Shown in pieces: positions 43,816 through 52,134 of a DNA stretch of 64,000 nt (positions are counted from its first letter, which is position 1; every line of letters starts with the position of its first letter). The DNA is from G963422745 sp965214285 (GTDB taxonomy: Bacteria; Actinomycetota; Acidimicrobiia; Acidimicrobiales; Aldehydirespiratoraceae). The notes under the pieces are model-generated. The model was not told where the DNA came from, ran no database searches, and was given only the letters and a program-made list of their open reading frames with translations. A program made the position numbers and the translations under genes. The stretch covers positions 310,001 to 374,000 of the forward strand of contig OZ243946.1 in assembly GCA_965214285.1 (NCBI GenBank), written 5' to 3'.

Positions 43816-44694
43816 TCATTGAGCGAGCCGAATCTCGTGGGCGATGCTGTCGAAGTCTTCGAGCGCTGCCAAGGCGGATGAGGTAACGTCTTGCAGGGTG
43901 CCATCAACATGTCGCAGGTAGGCGTCAACGAAGCCCGATTCTTGTCTGCACTGTTCGTCGACCGGTGCCACTTCCTCAGGCAGATAGTCGTAGTTCTTGA
44001 GCAGATTGAATGGGGACTTGACGTCAAACCCCTCATCTTGCATACACTCACGCCATATCTTGAGCTCCGATGTCCTGCCAAGTGCTTCTTGGTAGATATT
44101 GAAGCCCAGGTAGTCCAGAAGTCGCGAACCAATGAGATACCCCTCTAGGTGCTCTTCTGGGATAACTGTTGCCATGGCTACGGCGCTGCACCCCTCCATA
44201 CGCGTGCCGTGGTTGCCGAACATAGGCAAGTCATAGTAGATTACAGGAACCGTCTCAGCTGGCACATCCGCCTGACTGGCAGACTCGTCTTCGGGACTAT
44301 CCGACCCTTCTGGGTGTTCCTCCTCAATGTCGTGATCGTGCGTGTCGCTTCTATACGCCTGACGATGGGCGATGTGCCTTTCTTCGACTTGAGCCGTGTA
44401 TCCGATCACCTGTCCGTCGAGCCTACGAAATTCCGGCGGACCTTGCAACGCAAGTTGCCCATCGAGCACCATATTGGAGATTCGGCTCCCTGGAGGCAGC
44501 AAGTCGATCCCTTGCTCGAGACGGCAAGCGTTATCGGCTGCCTCGACGGCTTCCAAGGCATAGAGGATGTCGCTCGATGGATCCGAATATGTCAGGATCG
44601 CTGCCCTGACCTCCTCTGGGTCACTCTTGGAGCATCCTGAGGTTAGCATAATGATCAGCATTAGGCCCAGAGGCCAGATCCCGGGTCTCACCAT
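43816..44694 (-). CDS. cassette lipoprotein A3
   Basis: A 292-residue lipoprotein, paralogue of A1 and A2. The lipobox is LTSGC directly before SKSDPEEVRAAIL. Conserved blocks follow in the same order with the short His tract (THDHDIEEEH). The ATG 44694 start, 16 bases after B3, was preferred over longer frames that run antisense through B3. Variation among the A proteins is greatest in the central acidic linker and smallest in the C-terminal SSALAALEDFDSIAHEIRLA block. Confidence 0.8.
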   Translation of the reverse strand: MVRPGIWPLGLMLIIMLTSGCSKSDPEEVRAAILTYSDPSSDILYALEAVEAADNACRLEQGIDLLPPGSRISNMVLDGQLALQGPPEFRRLDGQVIGYTAQVEERHIAHRQAYRSDTHDHDIEEEHPEGSDSPEDESASQADVPAETVPVIYYDLPMFGNHGTRMEGCSAVAMATVIPEEHLEGYLIGSRLLDYLGFNIYQEALGRTSELKIWRECMQDEGFDVKSPFNLLKNYDYLPEEVAPVDEQCRQESGFVDAYLRHVDGTLQDVTSSALAALEDFDSIAHEIRLAQ

Positions 44695-44710
44695 GACTCT
44701 GGCCACGACA

Positions 44711-45130
44711 TCAATTGCAGTGCGCATGAGAACTGAACACGTTGTCGCGGTGGACGGAGCTGATCTCGTCGTTCTGATCAAACCACCAGCCGTTGTCGAG
44801 GTTGGTGTCCTCATCGCCAGCTCGGACCCAGGTCTGGTGACCCCCGCAGTGGCTGTTCTCACTGAACCAGGCTGTTACATCGGTCCGGTTCATAAGGCTG
44901 CTGTACTCGTCGTTGAAGGACCCTAGGGTCTCGCGCACCACCGTGGTGATCTGGATGCCTCCGTGCATGTTGGCGTTCTTCCAACCGCACATCTTGTTGG
45001 CGGGACAGCCGTGATGGTCGACGGTCGCCTCGGATTCGGAAGACGGGAGGAGCTGGCTGACGCCTAGCAGTCCCGCGAAGGCGATGACAGCTGCGAGGAT
45101 GAAGCCAGTCGGCCACTTGATGGTTTTCAT
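44711..45130 (-). CDS. cassette secreted I36-like protein B3
   Basis: A 139-residue paralogue of B2 with signal peptide FILAAVIAFAGLLGVSQLL. The mature domain keeps CPANKMCGW, FNDEYSSLMNR, WFSENSHCGGHQTWV and WWFDQNDEISSVH. It has extra cysteines (SHCGG and the last-but-one residue), so it may carry one more disulfide than B2, and it lacks the Gly/His tail of B2. It is the first gene of the cassette series and the likely promoter-proximal gene of the whole operon. Confidence 0.82.
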   Translation of the reverse strand: MKTIKWPTGFILAAVIAFAGLLGVSQLLPSSESEATVDHHGCPANKMCGWKNANMHGGIQITTVVRETLGSFNDEYSSLMNRTDVTAWFSENSHCGGHQTWVRAGDEDTNLDNGWWFDQNDEISSVHRDNVFSSHAHCN

Positions 45131-45138
45131 GGTGTTCT

Positions 45139-45151
45139 CCTCCTTCGGAGG
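45139..45151 (-). promoter_or_regulatory. ribosome-site hairpin before B3
   Basis: On the minus strand the leader reads CCTCC-GAA-GGAGG and ends eight bases before the B3 ATG. Pairing of the arms would mask the Shine-Dalgarno sequence. The stem bases match the B2 leader while the loop differs, which hints that pairing is kept. Confidence 0.5.
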
Positions 45152-45246
45152 GTGGTTGTGGGGTGGCCGTCTGCCACCTGCTTTCGAGAGCGTAGCGTAA
45201 CGGGTTGGGCTGAGAAGCGGATTCGGCGAGCCTGGCGGTAGGGGCT

Positions 45247-45708
45247 CGGGTCGACCGCGGCGGGAAGCCCGGACCTGCGCGGTCGGCACCGTCGGTGTAG
45301 GCGTCGAGGCGCGCATTGCCTATCAGCTCCGCCACCACTGAGCCCAGGGCAGCGGTGCGCTGCGACTGTGCCTGGGCGCTGATCCGGCTCACTGGCGTGT
45401 CGGCTCGTCACGGCTATCGGTCTAGCGGATGAGGCCAGCGCGGTCAAGCGCCCCAGGATGGGCGTAGCGAGAGGCCTCAGATCGACGGCTGGGGGAAGCC
45501 GGCTCCCTGGTGGTCGGCGCCGTCCATGTTGGCGTCGAGGCGGGCATTGCCTATCAGCTCCGCCACCACTGAGCCCAGGGCAGCGGTGCGCTGCGACTGT
45601 GCCTGGGCGCTGATCCGGCTCACTGGCGTGTCGGCTCATCACGGCCCTACGCGTAGCAAACCGGGTGGGTGCTGTCAAGCGGGGCACGGCGAGCCCGGCG
45701 GGAGGCTT
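45247..45708. repeat. two 231-bp tandem units derived from an SDR 3' end
   Basis: Units 45247-45477 and 45478-45708 are in exact 231-base register with the 3' end of the SDR gene that starts being read at 45708. From about 45301 to 45412 the two units are nearly identical to each other (matching 45532-45643). On the minus strand each encodes a version of the SDR tail (ALGSVVAELIGNARLD), but preceded by different sequence from the true gene. The region 45131-45707 contains no intact gene. Confidence 0.85.
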
Positions 45709-46640
45709 CAGATCGACGGCTGGGGGAAGCCCGGGCCCTGGTGGTCGGCGCCGTCCATGTTGGCGTTCAGGCGGGCTTTGCCCATCAGCTCCGCCACCAC
45801 CGGGCCCAGGGCCGCGGGGTCGTCGGGTTGGGTCGCCACCGGCCCCAGGTGCCAGCCCTCGGCGATGCCCAGGGTCTCGCCTCGCACGTCGAAGCAGCGC
45901 CCGGTCACCGCGCCCGCCTCGGGGGAGGCCAGCCAGGTCGTCACCACGGCGATCCAGCGAGGGCTGATCTTCTCCCGGAACTCCTCGGGCGCGTCCTCGC
46001 CGCCCATCAACGGAGCCGTCATGCGAGACCACGCCGTGGGCGCGAGGCAGTTGACCGTCACCCCGTACTTGACGAGCTCCTGAGCGGCGATGACCGTGAA
46101 CGCCGCGATGCCGGCCTTGGCGGCGCCGTAGTTGGTCTGGCCGACGTTGCCGTAGATGCCCGACGGCGACGAGGTGTTGATGATGCGCCCGTAGGCGCTG
46201 CCGCCGGACTTCACCTGCTCGCGCCAGTGCGCCGCGGCGTGATGGCTCGGCCCGAAGGTGCCCTTGAGATGCACGCCGATCACAGCGTCCCAGTCGTCCT
46301 CGCTCATCGAGAACACCATGCGGTCGCGCAGGATGCCCGCGTTGTTGACCACGATGTTGATGTCGCCGAAGGTGTCGATGGCCTGGCGCACCATCTCGCC
46401 GGCCTCGTCGAAGCTGGCCACGCTGCCGCCGTTGACCACGGCCTGCCCGCCCATGGCCTCGATCTCGCTCACGACCTCCTGAGCCGGGCTCAGATCGCCG
46501 CCCCCGCCTGCGGTGTCGCCGCCGAGATCGTTGACCACCACCTTTGCGCCGTGCTCGGCCATCATCAGCGCGTGCTCACGGCCGATGCCGCGGCCTGCGC
46601 CGGTGACCAGCGCCACCTTGCCTTCGAGAAGTCTGCCCAT
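45708..46640 (-). CDS. SDR oxidoreductase, (3R)-hydroxyacyl-CoA dehydrogenase-like
   Basis: A 310-residue short-chain dehydrogenase similar to the dehydrogenase domain of peroxisomal multifunctional enzyme type 2. The cofactor motif is VALVTGAGRGIGREHA, VVVNDLGGD binds the cofactor, and NNAGILRDRMVF is typical of this group. The catalytic YGAAK is present with the Ser region INTSSPSG. A long C-terminal extension (LGIAEGWHLGPV onward) is also usual. Its 3' end has been amplified as 231-bp tandem units downstream. Likely role: fatty acid or steroid side-chain oxidation. Confidence 0.87.
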   Translation of the reverse strand: MGRLLEGKVALVTGAGRGIGREHALMMAEHGAKVVVNDLGGDTAGGGGDLSPAQEVVSEIEAMGGQAVVNGGSVASFDEAGEMVRQAIDTFGDINIVVNNAGILRDRMVFSMSEDDWDAVIGVHLKGTFGPSHHAAAHWREQVKSGGSAYGRIINTSSPSGIYGNVGQTNYGAAKAGIAAFTVIAAQELVKYGVTVNCLAPTAWSRMTAPLMGGEDAPEEFREKISPRWIAVVTTWLASPEAGAVTGRCFDVRGETLGIAEGWHLGPVATQPDDPAALGPVVAELMGKARLNANMDGADHQGPGFPQPSI

Positions 46641-46737
46641 TGCCCCTCCTTGGGGATGTCGCGGTGTTGAACGCCCTCAGCGTGCCAGACGGACGCGCCG
46701 ACTGCCACATCGACGGGCCTGGTCTTGTCGGCGGGCC

Positions 46738-46827
46738 TGCTCGGGCCTGCGGGCGTGCTCGGGCGGGCGGGCGTGCTCGGGCGGGCGGGCGTGCTCGGGC
46801 GGGTGGGCTTGCTCGGGCGGGCGGCGG
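46738..46827. repeat. 18-bp tandem repeat, five units
   Basis: Five units of TGCTCGGGCGGGCGGGCG with small variations start at 46738, 46756, 46774, 46792 and 46810. The array ends two bases before the stop codon of the DUF3152 gene. It lies in the gap between two minus-strand genes. No spacers occur, so it is a minisatellite and not a CRISPR array. Confidence 0.88.
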
Positions 46828-46828
46828 G

Positions 46829-47761
46829 TCACGGGTCAACCCAGCCGTTGGGCAGGCAGGCCCCGGTCCCCTTGGTCTGCTGCATCATCACCGGGGCCAG
46901 CTGCCCGGCACCGGGACAGCCCACGTGGCGCTGGTCGAGGTAGTGGCCGATCTCGTGGTTGACGAGGTAGTGGCGGTACTCGGTGAGGTCGGCGCCCCAG
47001 TTCGCGGTCGCCCCGAACCAGCGGTTGCTGTTGAGCGCCACCCAGCCGTTGGCCGCGCAGGAGAAGTAGCCGTTGGTGCGCAGCGGCCTGCACATCCGGT
47101 CCACCTCGGACGGCGTGGCCACCACCAGCGTGAACAGGCCGCCGCTGTCGAGCAGCTCGAATCCGTAGCCCCGGCCCCGCCAGCTGCGCTCGTCGCTGAG
47201 CGTGGCGATCACGAAACGGGTCAGCTCGTCACGGTCGAGGTCCACGCCGTCGTCGACTTCGATGGAGAAGCGGATCATCGGCGATCCTTCGATGAACAGG
47301 CTGAGCGGCTGGGGGTCCGTGGCCGGCTCGGGGTCGGCGGTGGTGCTGGGGACGGCAGTGGTCGTGGTCGTCGTCGTGGTGGTGCTGCTCGGCGGCTGGG
47401 TCGTAGTCGTGGTCGTCGTGGTGGTAGTGGTGCTGCCGACAGCGGCGTCAGCTTCGGCCTCGGCGCTGTCGGCGGGCGCGGCGGCAGCGCTCGTGGACGT
47501 GTCGGCAGGCTCGGCCTCGGGCTCAGCGACGGCGGCCTCGGCGGCCTCGTCCAAGGCGGACGACGCGCCGCTGGCACCCGAGTCGGGGGTGTCGGGCGTG
47601 GCAGGGGCAGCGGGTGCGCCGTCCTCGGCGGCTGACGGCGGGCCGGCGGTCTCCAGCTCAGACGCCGGCTCGTCGGGGCGGCTCAGCGCCACCGCGATCA
47701 CGACCACCGCGGCGAGCGTGACGCCCGCCCAGATCCCGAGGATGCGCTTTCGCCTGTCCAT
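46829..47761 (-). CDS. DUF3152 protein, membrane-anchored putative zinc protease
   Basis: A 310-residue protein. One N-terminal helix (ILGIWAGVTLAAVVVIAVAL) is followed by about 130 residues of Ala/Pro/Glu and two runs of nine or more Thr as a linker. The C-terminal DUF3152 domain carries the zinc-protease-like HEIGHYLDQRH motif and MCRPLRTNGYFSCA. An extracellular metallopeptidase role is likely from the motif, but substrates are unknown. Immediately after the stop comes an 18-bp tandem repeat. Confidence 0.88.
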   Translation of the reverse strand: MDRRKRILGIWAGVTLAAVVVIAVALSRPDEPASELETAGPPSAAEDGAPAAPATPDTPDSGASGASSALDEAAEAAVAEPEAEPADTSTSAAAAPADSAEAEADAAVGSTTTTTTTTTTTQPPSSTTTTTTTTTAVPSTTADPEPATDPQPLSLFIEGSPMIRFSIEVDDGVDLDRDELTRFVIATLSDERSWRGRGYGFELLDSGGLFTLVVATPSEVDRMCRPLRTNGYFSCAANGWVALNSNRWFGATANWGADLTEYRHYLVNHEIGHYLDQRHVGCPGAGQLAPVMMQQTKGTGACLPNGWVDP

Positions 47762-47794
47762 GTCTCGGTGGGGGATCGGCGCCGCTTGCGGGGG

Positions 47795-48403
47795 CTACCA
47801 GCCCCGAGCCGCCCATTCGTCGAGATGGGGCGCCTCGGTGCCGATGGTGGTGTCGAGCCCGTGGCCGGGCAGCACGACCGTGTCGGCGTCGAACACCCGG
47901 AAGAACCGGTCCTCCAGCGACCGCATGATCGTCGGGAAGTCGCCGCCCTCGAAGGACGTGGCGCCGGGGCCGCCGGGGAAGAGCGTGTCGCCGCTGAACA
48001 CCAGCGGCGCGCCCTCCACCGAGAACGCCATCGACCCCGGCGTGTGGCCGGGGCAGTGGTGGGTGTGGATGCGCAGCCTGCCGACCTCGATCACGGTCTC
48101 GTCTTCGAGCACGAAGTCGTACGACGGCAGCATGTGGGCGTCGTCGGAGGTGATCCCGACCTCGTAGCCGGCGTCTCGCACCGCGGGCACGGCCTGGATG
48201 TGGTCCCAGTGGCCGTGGGTCTCGAGCACCTTGCGCACGCCGAGCGTCTGGCAGATCTCCAGCAGCATCTCGTGCTCGTTGGCGGCGTCGAGCAGCACCG
48301 CGTCGCCGGTCTCGCGGCAGCGGATCACAAAGACGTTGTTGTCGACGGGGCCGACCACCCAGCGGTGGACCTCCAGGCGGCTGTCTGACCAGTGAAGAGT
48401 CAT
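47795..48403 (-). CDS. MBL-fold metallo-hydrolase (glyoxalase II-like)
   Basis: A 202-residue metallo-beta-lactamase fold hydrolase. Metal ligands: THGHWDH near residue 66, HHCPGHTPGSM, FSGDTLFPGGPG and LPGHG. The spacing is that of YcbL/glyoxalase II-like hydrolases acting on thioesters, possibly mycothiol conjugates (inference from the presence of mshC in the window). The ATG at 48403 was chosen; longer frames run antisense through the next two genes. It is divergent from the cyclophilin gene. Confidence 0.9.
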   Translation of the reverse strand: MTLHWSDSRLEVHRWVVGPVDNNVFVIRCRETGDAVLLDAANEHEMLLEICQTLGVRKVLETHGHWDHIQAVPAVRDAGYEVGITSDDAHMLPSYDFVLEDETVIEVGRLRIHTHHCPGHTPGSMAFSVEGAPLVFSGDTLFPGGPGATSFEGGDFPTIMRSLEDRFFRVFDADTVVLPGHGLDTTIGTEAPHLDEWAARGW

Positions 48404-48547
48404 CGCCGAGCAGCGTACTGCCGCCGGCGCCGCCGCAGCGGGCCGATCTCGGCGCCGGTCCCTTAGCCTGTGGCCGACAGCCCGGCGGCTCAGCCCGCCG
48501 CACGACCAGAGCGGCACAGTCCGCCGCCCGACCCGAGAGGAACGCCC

Positions 48548-49105
48548 TTGGCCGCCACACCAGCCCCGAACCCCGACGGGTCGAGCCCGCAGCGGCGCAG
48601 CTTCGACGAAGCGCCGCCGATGTTCATCGACCCGGCGAAGGCCTACACGGCCACCATGGCGACCTCCATGGGCACGATGACGATCCACCTCGACGCCGCG
48701 GGCGCGCCCCGGACCGTCAACAACTTCGTCACCCTGGCCCGCTACCGCTACTACGACGGGATCGTGTTCCACCGGATCATCGACGGCTTCATGTGCCAGG
48801 GCGGCGACCCCACCGGCAGCGGGCGCGGCGGCCCCGGCTACCGCTTCGAGGACGAGCTGCCCGCGCCGGGCCGCTACGAGATCGGCTCGCTGGCCATGGC
48901 CAACGCCGGCCCCGACACCAACGGCAGCCAGTTCTTCATCGTCTCGGGCAGCTCCGGCGTGGGCCTGCCTCCGCAGTACTCGCTGTTCGGCAAGGTCGTG
49001 GCCGGGCTCGATGTGGTCGACGCCATGCAGCGCGTGCAGACCGATCGCAACGACCGCCCGCTCAGCGACGTGACAATCGAATCCGTCACCATCGAGGAGA
49101 ACTGA
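48548..49105 (+). CDS. peptidyl-prolyl cis-trans isomerase (cyclophilin)
   Basis: A 185-residue cyclophilin-type PPIase. Signature FHRIIDGFMCQGGDPTGSGRGGPGY and NGSQFFIVSG hold the active-site Arg, Phe and Gln. TTG 48548 is the chosen start because GAGAGGA lies eight bases upstream; ATG 48619 would begin at the conserved domain. No signal peptide, so cytoplasmic. It is followed one base later by the 3-hydroxyacyl-CoA dehydrogenase gene. Confidence 0.91.
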   Translation: MAATPAPNPDGSSPQRRSFDEAPPMFIDPAKAYTATMATSMGTMTIHLDAAGAPRTVNNFVTLARYRYYDGIVFHRIIDGFMCQGGDPTGSGRGGPGYRFEDELPAPGRYEIGSLAMANAGPDTNGSQFFIVSGSSGVGLPPQYSLFGKVVAGLDVVDAMQRVQTDRNDRPLSDVTIESVTIEEN

Positions 49106-49106
49106 A

Positions 49107-49961
49107 ATGGCAGTGGAAACGCTCGGAGTCGTGGGCGCAGGCACCATGGGCTCAGGCATCATCGAGCTCGCCGCCAAGGCCGGGGTGCCGGTCGTGGCCC
49201 GCGAGATCAGCCCCGAGGCGGTCGAGGCCGCCAAGTCCCGGGTCGACGCCTCGATGGGCAAGGCCGTGGCGCGGGGCAAGCTCGACGAGGCCGACAAGCA
49301 GGCCGCGCTGGCCGCGATCACCTGGACCACCGACCTTGCCGACCTCGCCGGCTGCGACTTCGTGATCGAGTCGGCGCCGGAGAACCTGGAGCTCAAGAAG
49401 GCCCTGTTCGCCGAGCTCGACGGCATCCTCGGCGCCGAGGCGGTGATCGCCACCAACACGTCGTCGTACCCGATCATCGAGACGGCCATGGCCACAGGGC
49501 GGCCTTCGCAGGTGATCGGCATGCACTTCTTCAACCCGGCCACGGTGATGAAGCTGGTCGAGGTGATCTCGACCCAGCGCACCTCCGATGCGACCCGGTC
49601 CGCGGCCGAGGCGTTCGCCTCCGAGGTGCTCGGCAAGCGGGTCGTGCACTGCAAGGACCGGGCCGGGTTCGTGGTCAACATGCTGCTGGTGCCGTTCCTG
49701 TGCCAGGCGATGCGCATGTACGAGGCCGGCCACGCCTCGGCAACCGACATCGACGACGCCCTGAAGCTGGGCGCGGGGCATCCGATGGGGCCGCTGGAGC
49801 TGAGCGACATGATCGGCCTCGACGTGATGCTGTGGACCGCCGAGTCGCTGCACGACGAGTACAACGAGGCGTTCTACGCACCGCCGCCGCTGCTGCGGCG
49901 CATGGTCGCCGCGGGTCAGCTCGGCCGCAAGACCGGCCAGGGCTTCTACGACTACCGCTGA
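49107..49961 (+). CDS. 3-hydroxybutyryl/3-hydroxyacyl-CoA dehydrogenase
   Basis: A 284-residue NAD-dependent dehydrogenase of the FadB2/Hbd type. The Rossmann motif is LGVVGAGTMGSGI, the catalytic His lies in GMHFFNPATVMKLVE, and the C-terminal domain has DRAGFVVNMLLVP and GAGHPMGPLELSDMIGLD. It oxidises (S)-3-hydroxyacyl-CoA in beta-oxidation or butyrate-type pathways. It forms a probable operon with the cyclophilin gene. Confidence 0.93.
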   Translation: MAVETLGVVGAGTMGSGIIELAAKAGVPVVAREISPEAVEAAKSRVDASMGKAVARGKLDEADKQAALAAITWTTDLADLAGCDFVIESAPENLELKKALFAELDGILGAEAVIATNTSSYPIIETAMATGRPSQVIGMHFFNPATVMKLVEVISTQRTSDATRSAAEAFASEVLGKRVVHCKDRAGFVVNMLLVPFLCQAMRMYEAGHASATDIDDALKLGAGHPMGPLELSDMIGLDVMLWTAESLHDEYNEAFYAPPPLLRRMVAAGQLGRKTGQGFYDYR

Positions 49962-50051
49962 GCTGCGGCTCGGCGGCGGACTGCCCGACAGCGCCGCTCA
50001 GAGCTGCTCGCGGCGGCGACGGGCGCTCCTAGGGATCGCCGGCTTCGGGCC

Positions 50052-50441
50052 TCAGTCGCCTCGGGCCCGGCGAGCCGCCCAATCGGCGGCCTCGCGGCGG
50101 GCCTCGATCTCCGCGGGGATCGCCAGATAGGCGGCGCGGTGGCTGCGCAGCCTCGCCAGCAGGCGCAGGTAGTGGCCGACGTAGCGCATCACGAAACGCG
50201 CACGGCCCTGTTCGGCATACTGGCGGACATGCACCAGCTCGTGTGCGATCAGCTCTCGGGCGCCGCTTCGGTCGTCGTCTCGCCGCAACCAGACGGTGCG
50301 CCCGAAGGCCATGGCGCCCATGCCGGGGGGCAGCAGCAGCGGCTTGCGGATCTTCACGGTCCTGGCCAGCTCGGGCGGGATCAGGTCGTAGGCGGCGATC
50401 TCGGGGCCTTCGAGGCGGCGCATCGGCCCAGCATGACCCAT
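50052..50441 (-). CDS. DUF4157-like HExxH protein
   Basis: A 129-residue protein. The motif LIAHELVHVRQYAEQG is the zinc-binding HExxH of DUF4157-like proteins, preceded by the strand GMGAMAFGRTVWLRRDD. The C-terminal part is basic and unrecognised. ATG 50423 is an alternative start. It is divergent from the propeller gene with 22 bases between starts. Predicted cytoplasmic; whether it is a protease is unknown. Confidence 0.75.
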   Translation of the reverse strand: MGHAGPMRRLEGPEIAAYDLIPPELARTVKIRKPLLLPPGMGAMAFGRTVWLRRDDDRSGARELIAHELVHVRQYAEQGRARFVMRYVGHYLRLLARLRSHRAAYLAIPAEIEARREAADWAARRARGD

Positions 50442-50463
50442 CGGCGGCGATGACGGTGGGCTC

Positions 50464-52092
50464 TTGAGCCGCGCTCCGGGCCTTGGGCGGGGCCTGCTTG
50501 TCGGGGTGCTGATCGTGGCGCTGCTGGCGGGGGCTGCCTTGGCGCTGCGAGCTGCGCGGTCTCAGTCCTCGGACAACGCCGGCGGCGGGGCCGACGAGGC
50601 CGCGACTGCAGCCGGGTCGCCGCCGCTCAGCCCTTCGGCTGCCAACACGTCCGCCGCGCCGTCTGCGCCCGCTGCAGCCGCTGCACCGTCCACGTCCACC
50701 ACCACGACGACGACCAGCACGTCCACCACCACGACGACGACGACCACGACCACAGAGGCGCCGTTCGTCGGCTGGGTCGATCCGAGATCGTCTGGTCAGG
50801 CCTGGGGCGACACGGTGCCGGGGCTGCTGACCTTCAGAGGCAACCCGACCCGCACCTTCTACGGAACCGGGCCGCTGCCCGAGGCGCCCGAGATCCGCTG
50901 GCGCTTCCCCGCCTCGGCGATGTGCTCGAGCTCGCGGGTCGCCGGCGAGGAGACCCAGTGGTGCGGCTCGGGATGGACCGGCCAGCCGGCGGTGTTCGAG
51001 CGCAGCGGTCGCACCTGGGTGGCCCTCGGCGCCTTCAGCCGCAAGGTCCATTTCCTCGACGCCGAGACCGGCCAGCGGATCATCGCGGACTTCCCGACCG
51101 GCGACATCATTAAGGGATCGGTGACGATCGACCCCGACGGCTACCCGCTGCTCTACACCGGCAGCCGCGACAACCACTACCGGGTGATCGCCTTCGACGG
51201 CGACGCGCCCCGCGAGCTGTGGCGGCTGTCCGCCGATGCCGTGTCGCCTACCAAGTGGAACAACGACTGGGACGCAGCCGGGCTGGTCATCGACGACTAC
51301 CTGTTCATCGGCGGCGAGAACAGCCAGTTCCACATCGTGAGGCTCAAGCGGGGCTACGACGACGACGGGCTGGTCACCGTCGACCCGTTCATCGCCTGGA
51401 ACACGCCAGGCTGGGACGACGATCTGCTCGCCGTGACGGGCGCCAACGTCTCCATCGAGAACTCGGCGGCCATCTCGGGCAACGTCTTGTACTTCGCCAA
51501 TTCTGGCGGCCTGATCCAGGGCTGGGACCTCTCCGCCCTGGCGGCCGGGCTGGCGCCGCGTCAGGTGCTGCGCTACTGGGCCGGCGACGACATCGACGCC
51601 TCGCTGGTGATCGACGCCGAGGGGATGATCTACGCCGGGGTGCAGTACGAGCGCGGCAACGCCCGCTCACGGGAGGTGGGCCAGATCCTCAAGCTCGACC
51701 CGTCCCGGCCCGACGACCCGCTGGTGTGGGGCGTGGCGCACCGGCCGAAGCGGGACTCGGGGGTGTGGGCCACGCCCGGGCTGTACGAGGATCTGCTGGT
51801 AGTGCCCACCGATTCCGGCGAGGTGCTGGGACTGGCCACCGAGACCGGCGAGGAGCGCTGGCGGCTGGAGCTGGAGGGCCCCACCTGGTCGTCGCCGGTG
51901 ATCGTCGACGGGGTGCTCATCCAAGGCGACTGCGGCGGCGTGCTGCACGCCTTCGACATCTCCGACACGTCCGCCGAGCCGCTGCCGCTGTGGCAGGTGC
52001 AGCTAGAGGGCTGCATAGAGTCGACCCCGGCCGTGTGGAAGGGCCGGATCTACGTCGGCACCCGCGCCGGCTTCGTCTACGCCATCGCCTGA
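50464..52092 (+). CDS. PQQ-like beta-propeller protein, membrane-anchored
   Basis: A 542-residue protein. The N-terminal helix GLLVGVLIVALLAGAALAL is followed by a low-complexity linker ending in ten consecutive Thr, then a beta-propeller with repeated WR, GSVTIDPDGYPLLYTGSRD, VIDAEGMIYAG and VDGVLIQGDCGGVLHAFD blades of the PQQ/quinoprotein-like type. It is extracellular. No cofactor ligands were recognised, so a binding or scaffold role is as likely as an enzyme. Its last 185 codons are duplicated at 53789-54345. Confidence 0.85.
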   Translation: MSRAPGLGRGLLVGVLIVALLAGAALALRAARSQSSDNAGGGADEAATAAGSPPLSPSAANTSAAPSAPAAAAAPSTSTTTTTTSTSTTTTTTTTTTEAPFVGWVDPRSSGQAWGDTVPGLLTFRGNPTRTFYGTGPLPEAPEIRWRFPASAMCSSSRVAGEETQWCGSGWTGQPAVFERSGRTWVALGAFSRKVHFLDAETGQRIIADFPTGDIIKGSVTIDPDGYPLLYTGSRDNHYRVIAFDGDAPRELWRLSADAVSPTKWNNDWDAAGLVIDDYLFIGGENSQFHIVRLKRGYDDDGLVTVDPFIAWNTPGWDDDLLAVTGANVSIENSAAISGNVLYFANSGGLIQGWDLSALAAGLAPRQVLRYWAGDDIDASLVIDAEGMIYAGVQYERGNARSREVGQILKLDPSRPDDPLVWGVAHRPKRDSGVWATPGLYEDLLVVPTDSGEVLGLATETGEERWRLELEGPTWSSPVIVDGVLIQGDCGGVLHAFDISDTSAEPLPLWQVQLEGCIESTPAVWKGRIYVGTRAGFVYAIA

Positions 52093-52134
52093 GGGCTGCC
52101 CTGCCCTGTCCGCGGCGGAGACGAATGCGGCAAA

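Noticed and set aside
40578..45130. Lactococcin 972-type bacteriocin cluster
   Set aside because: Small exported protein plus ABC pump fits loosely, but the B proteins match the I36 pattern instead and no multi-helix immunity protein of that class is present.
46738..46827. CRISPR array
   Set aside because: Units are contiguous 18-mers with no unique spacers. The same holds for the 21-bp array at 62620.
47795..49864. A 689-residue MBL protein
   Set aside because: The upstream two thirds are antisense to cyclophilin and 3-hydroxyacyl-CoA dehydrogenase; the conserved MBL start is at 48403.
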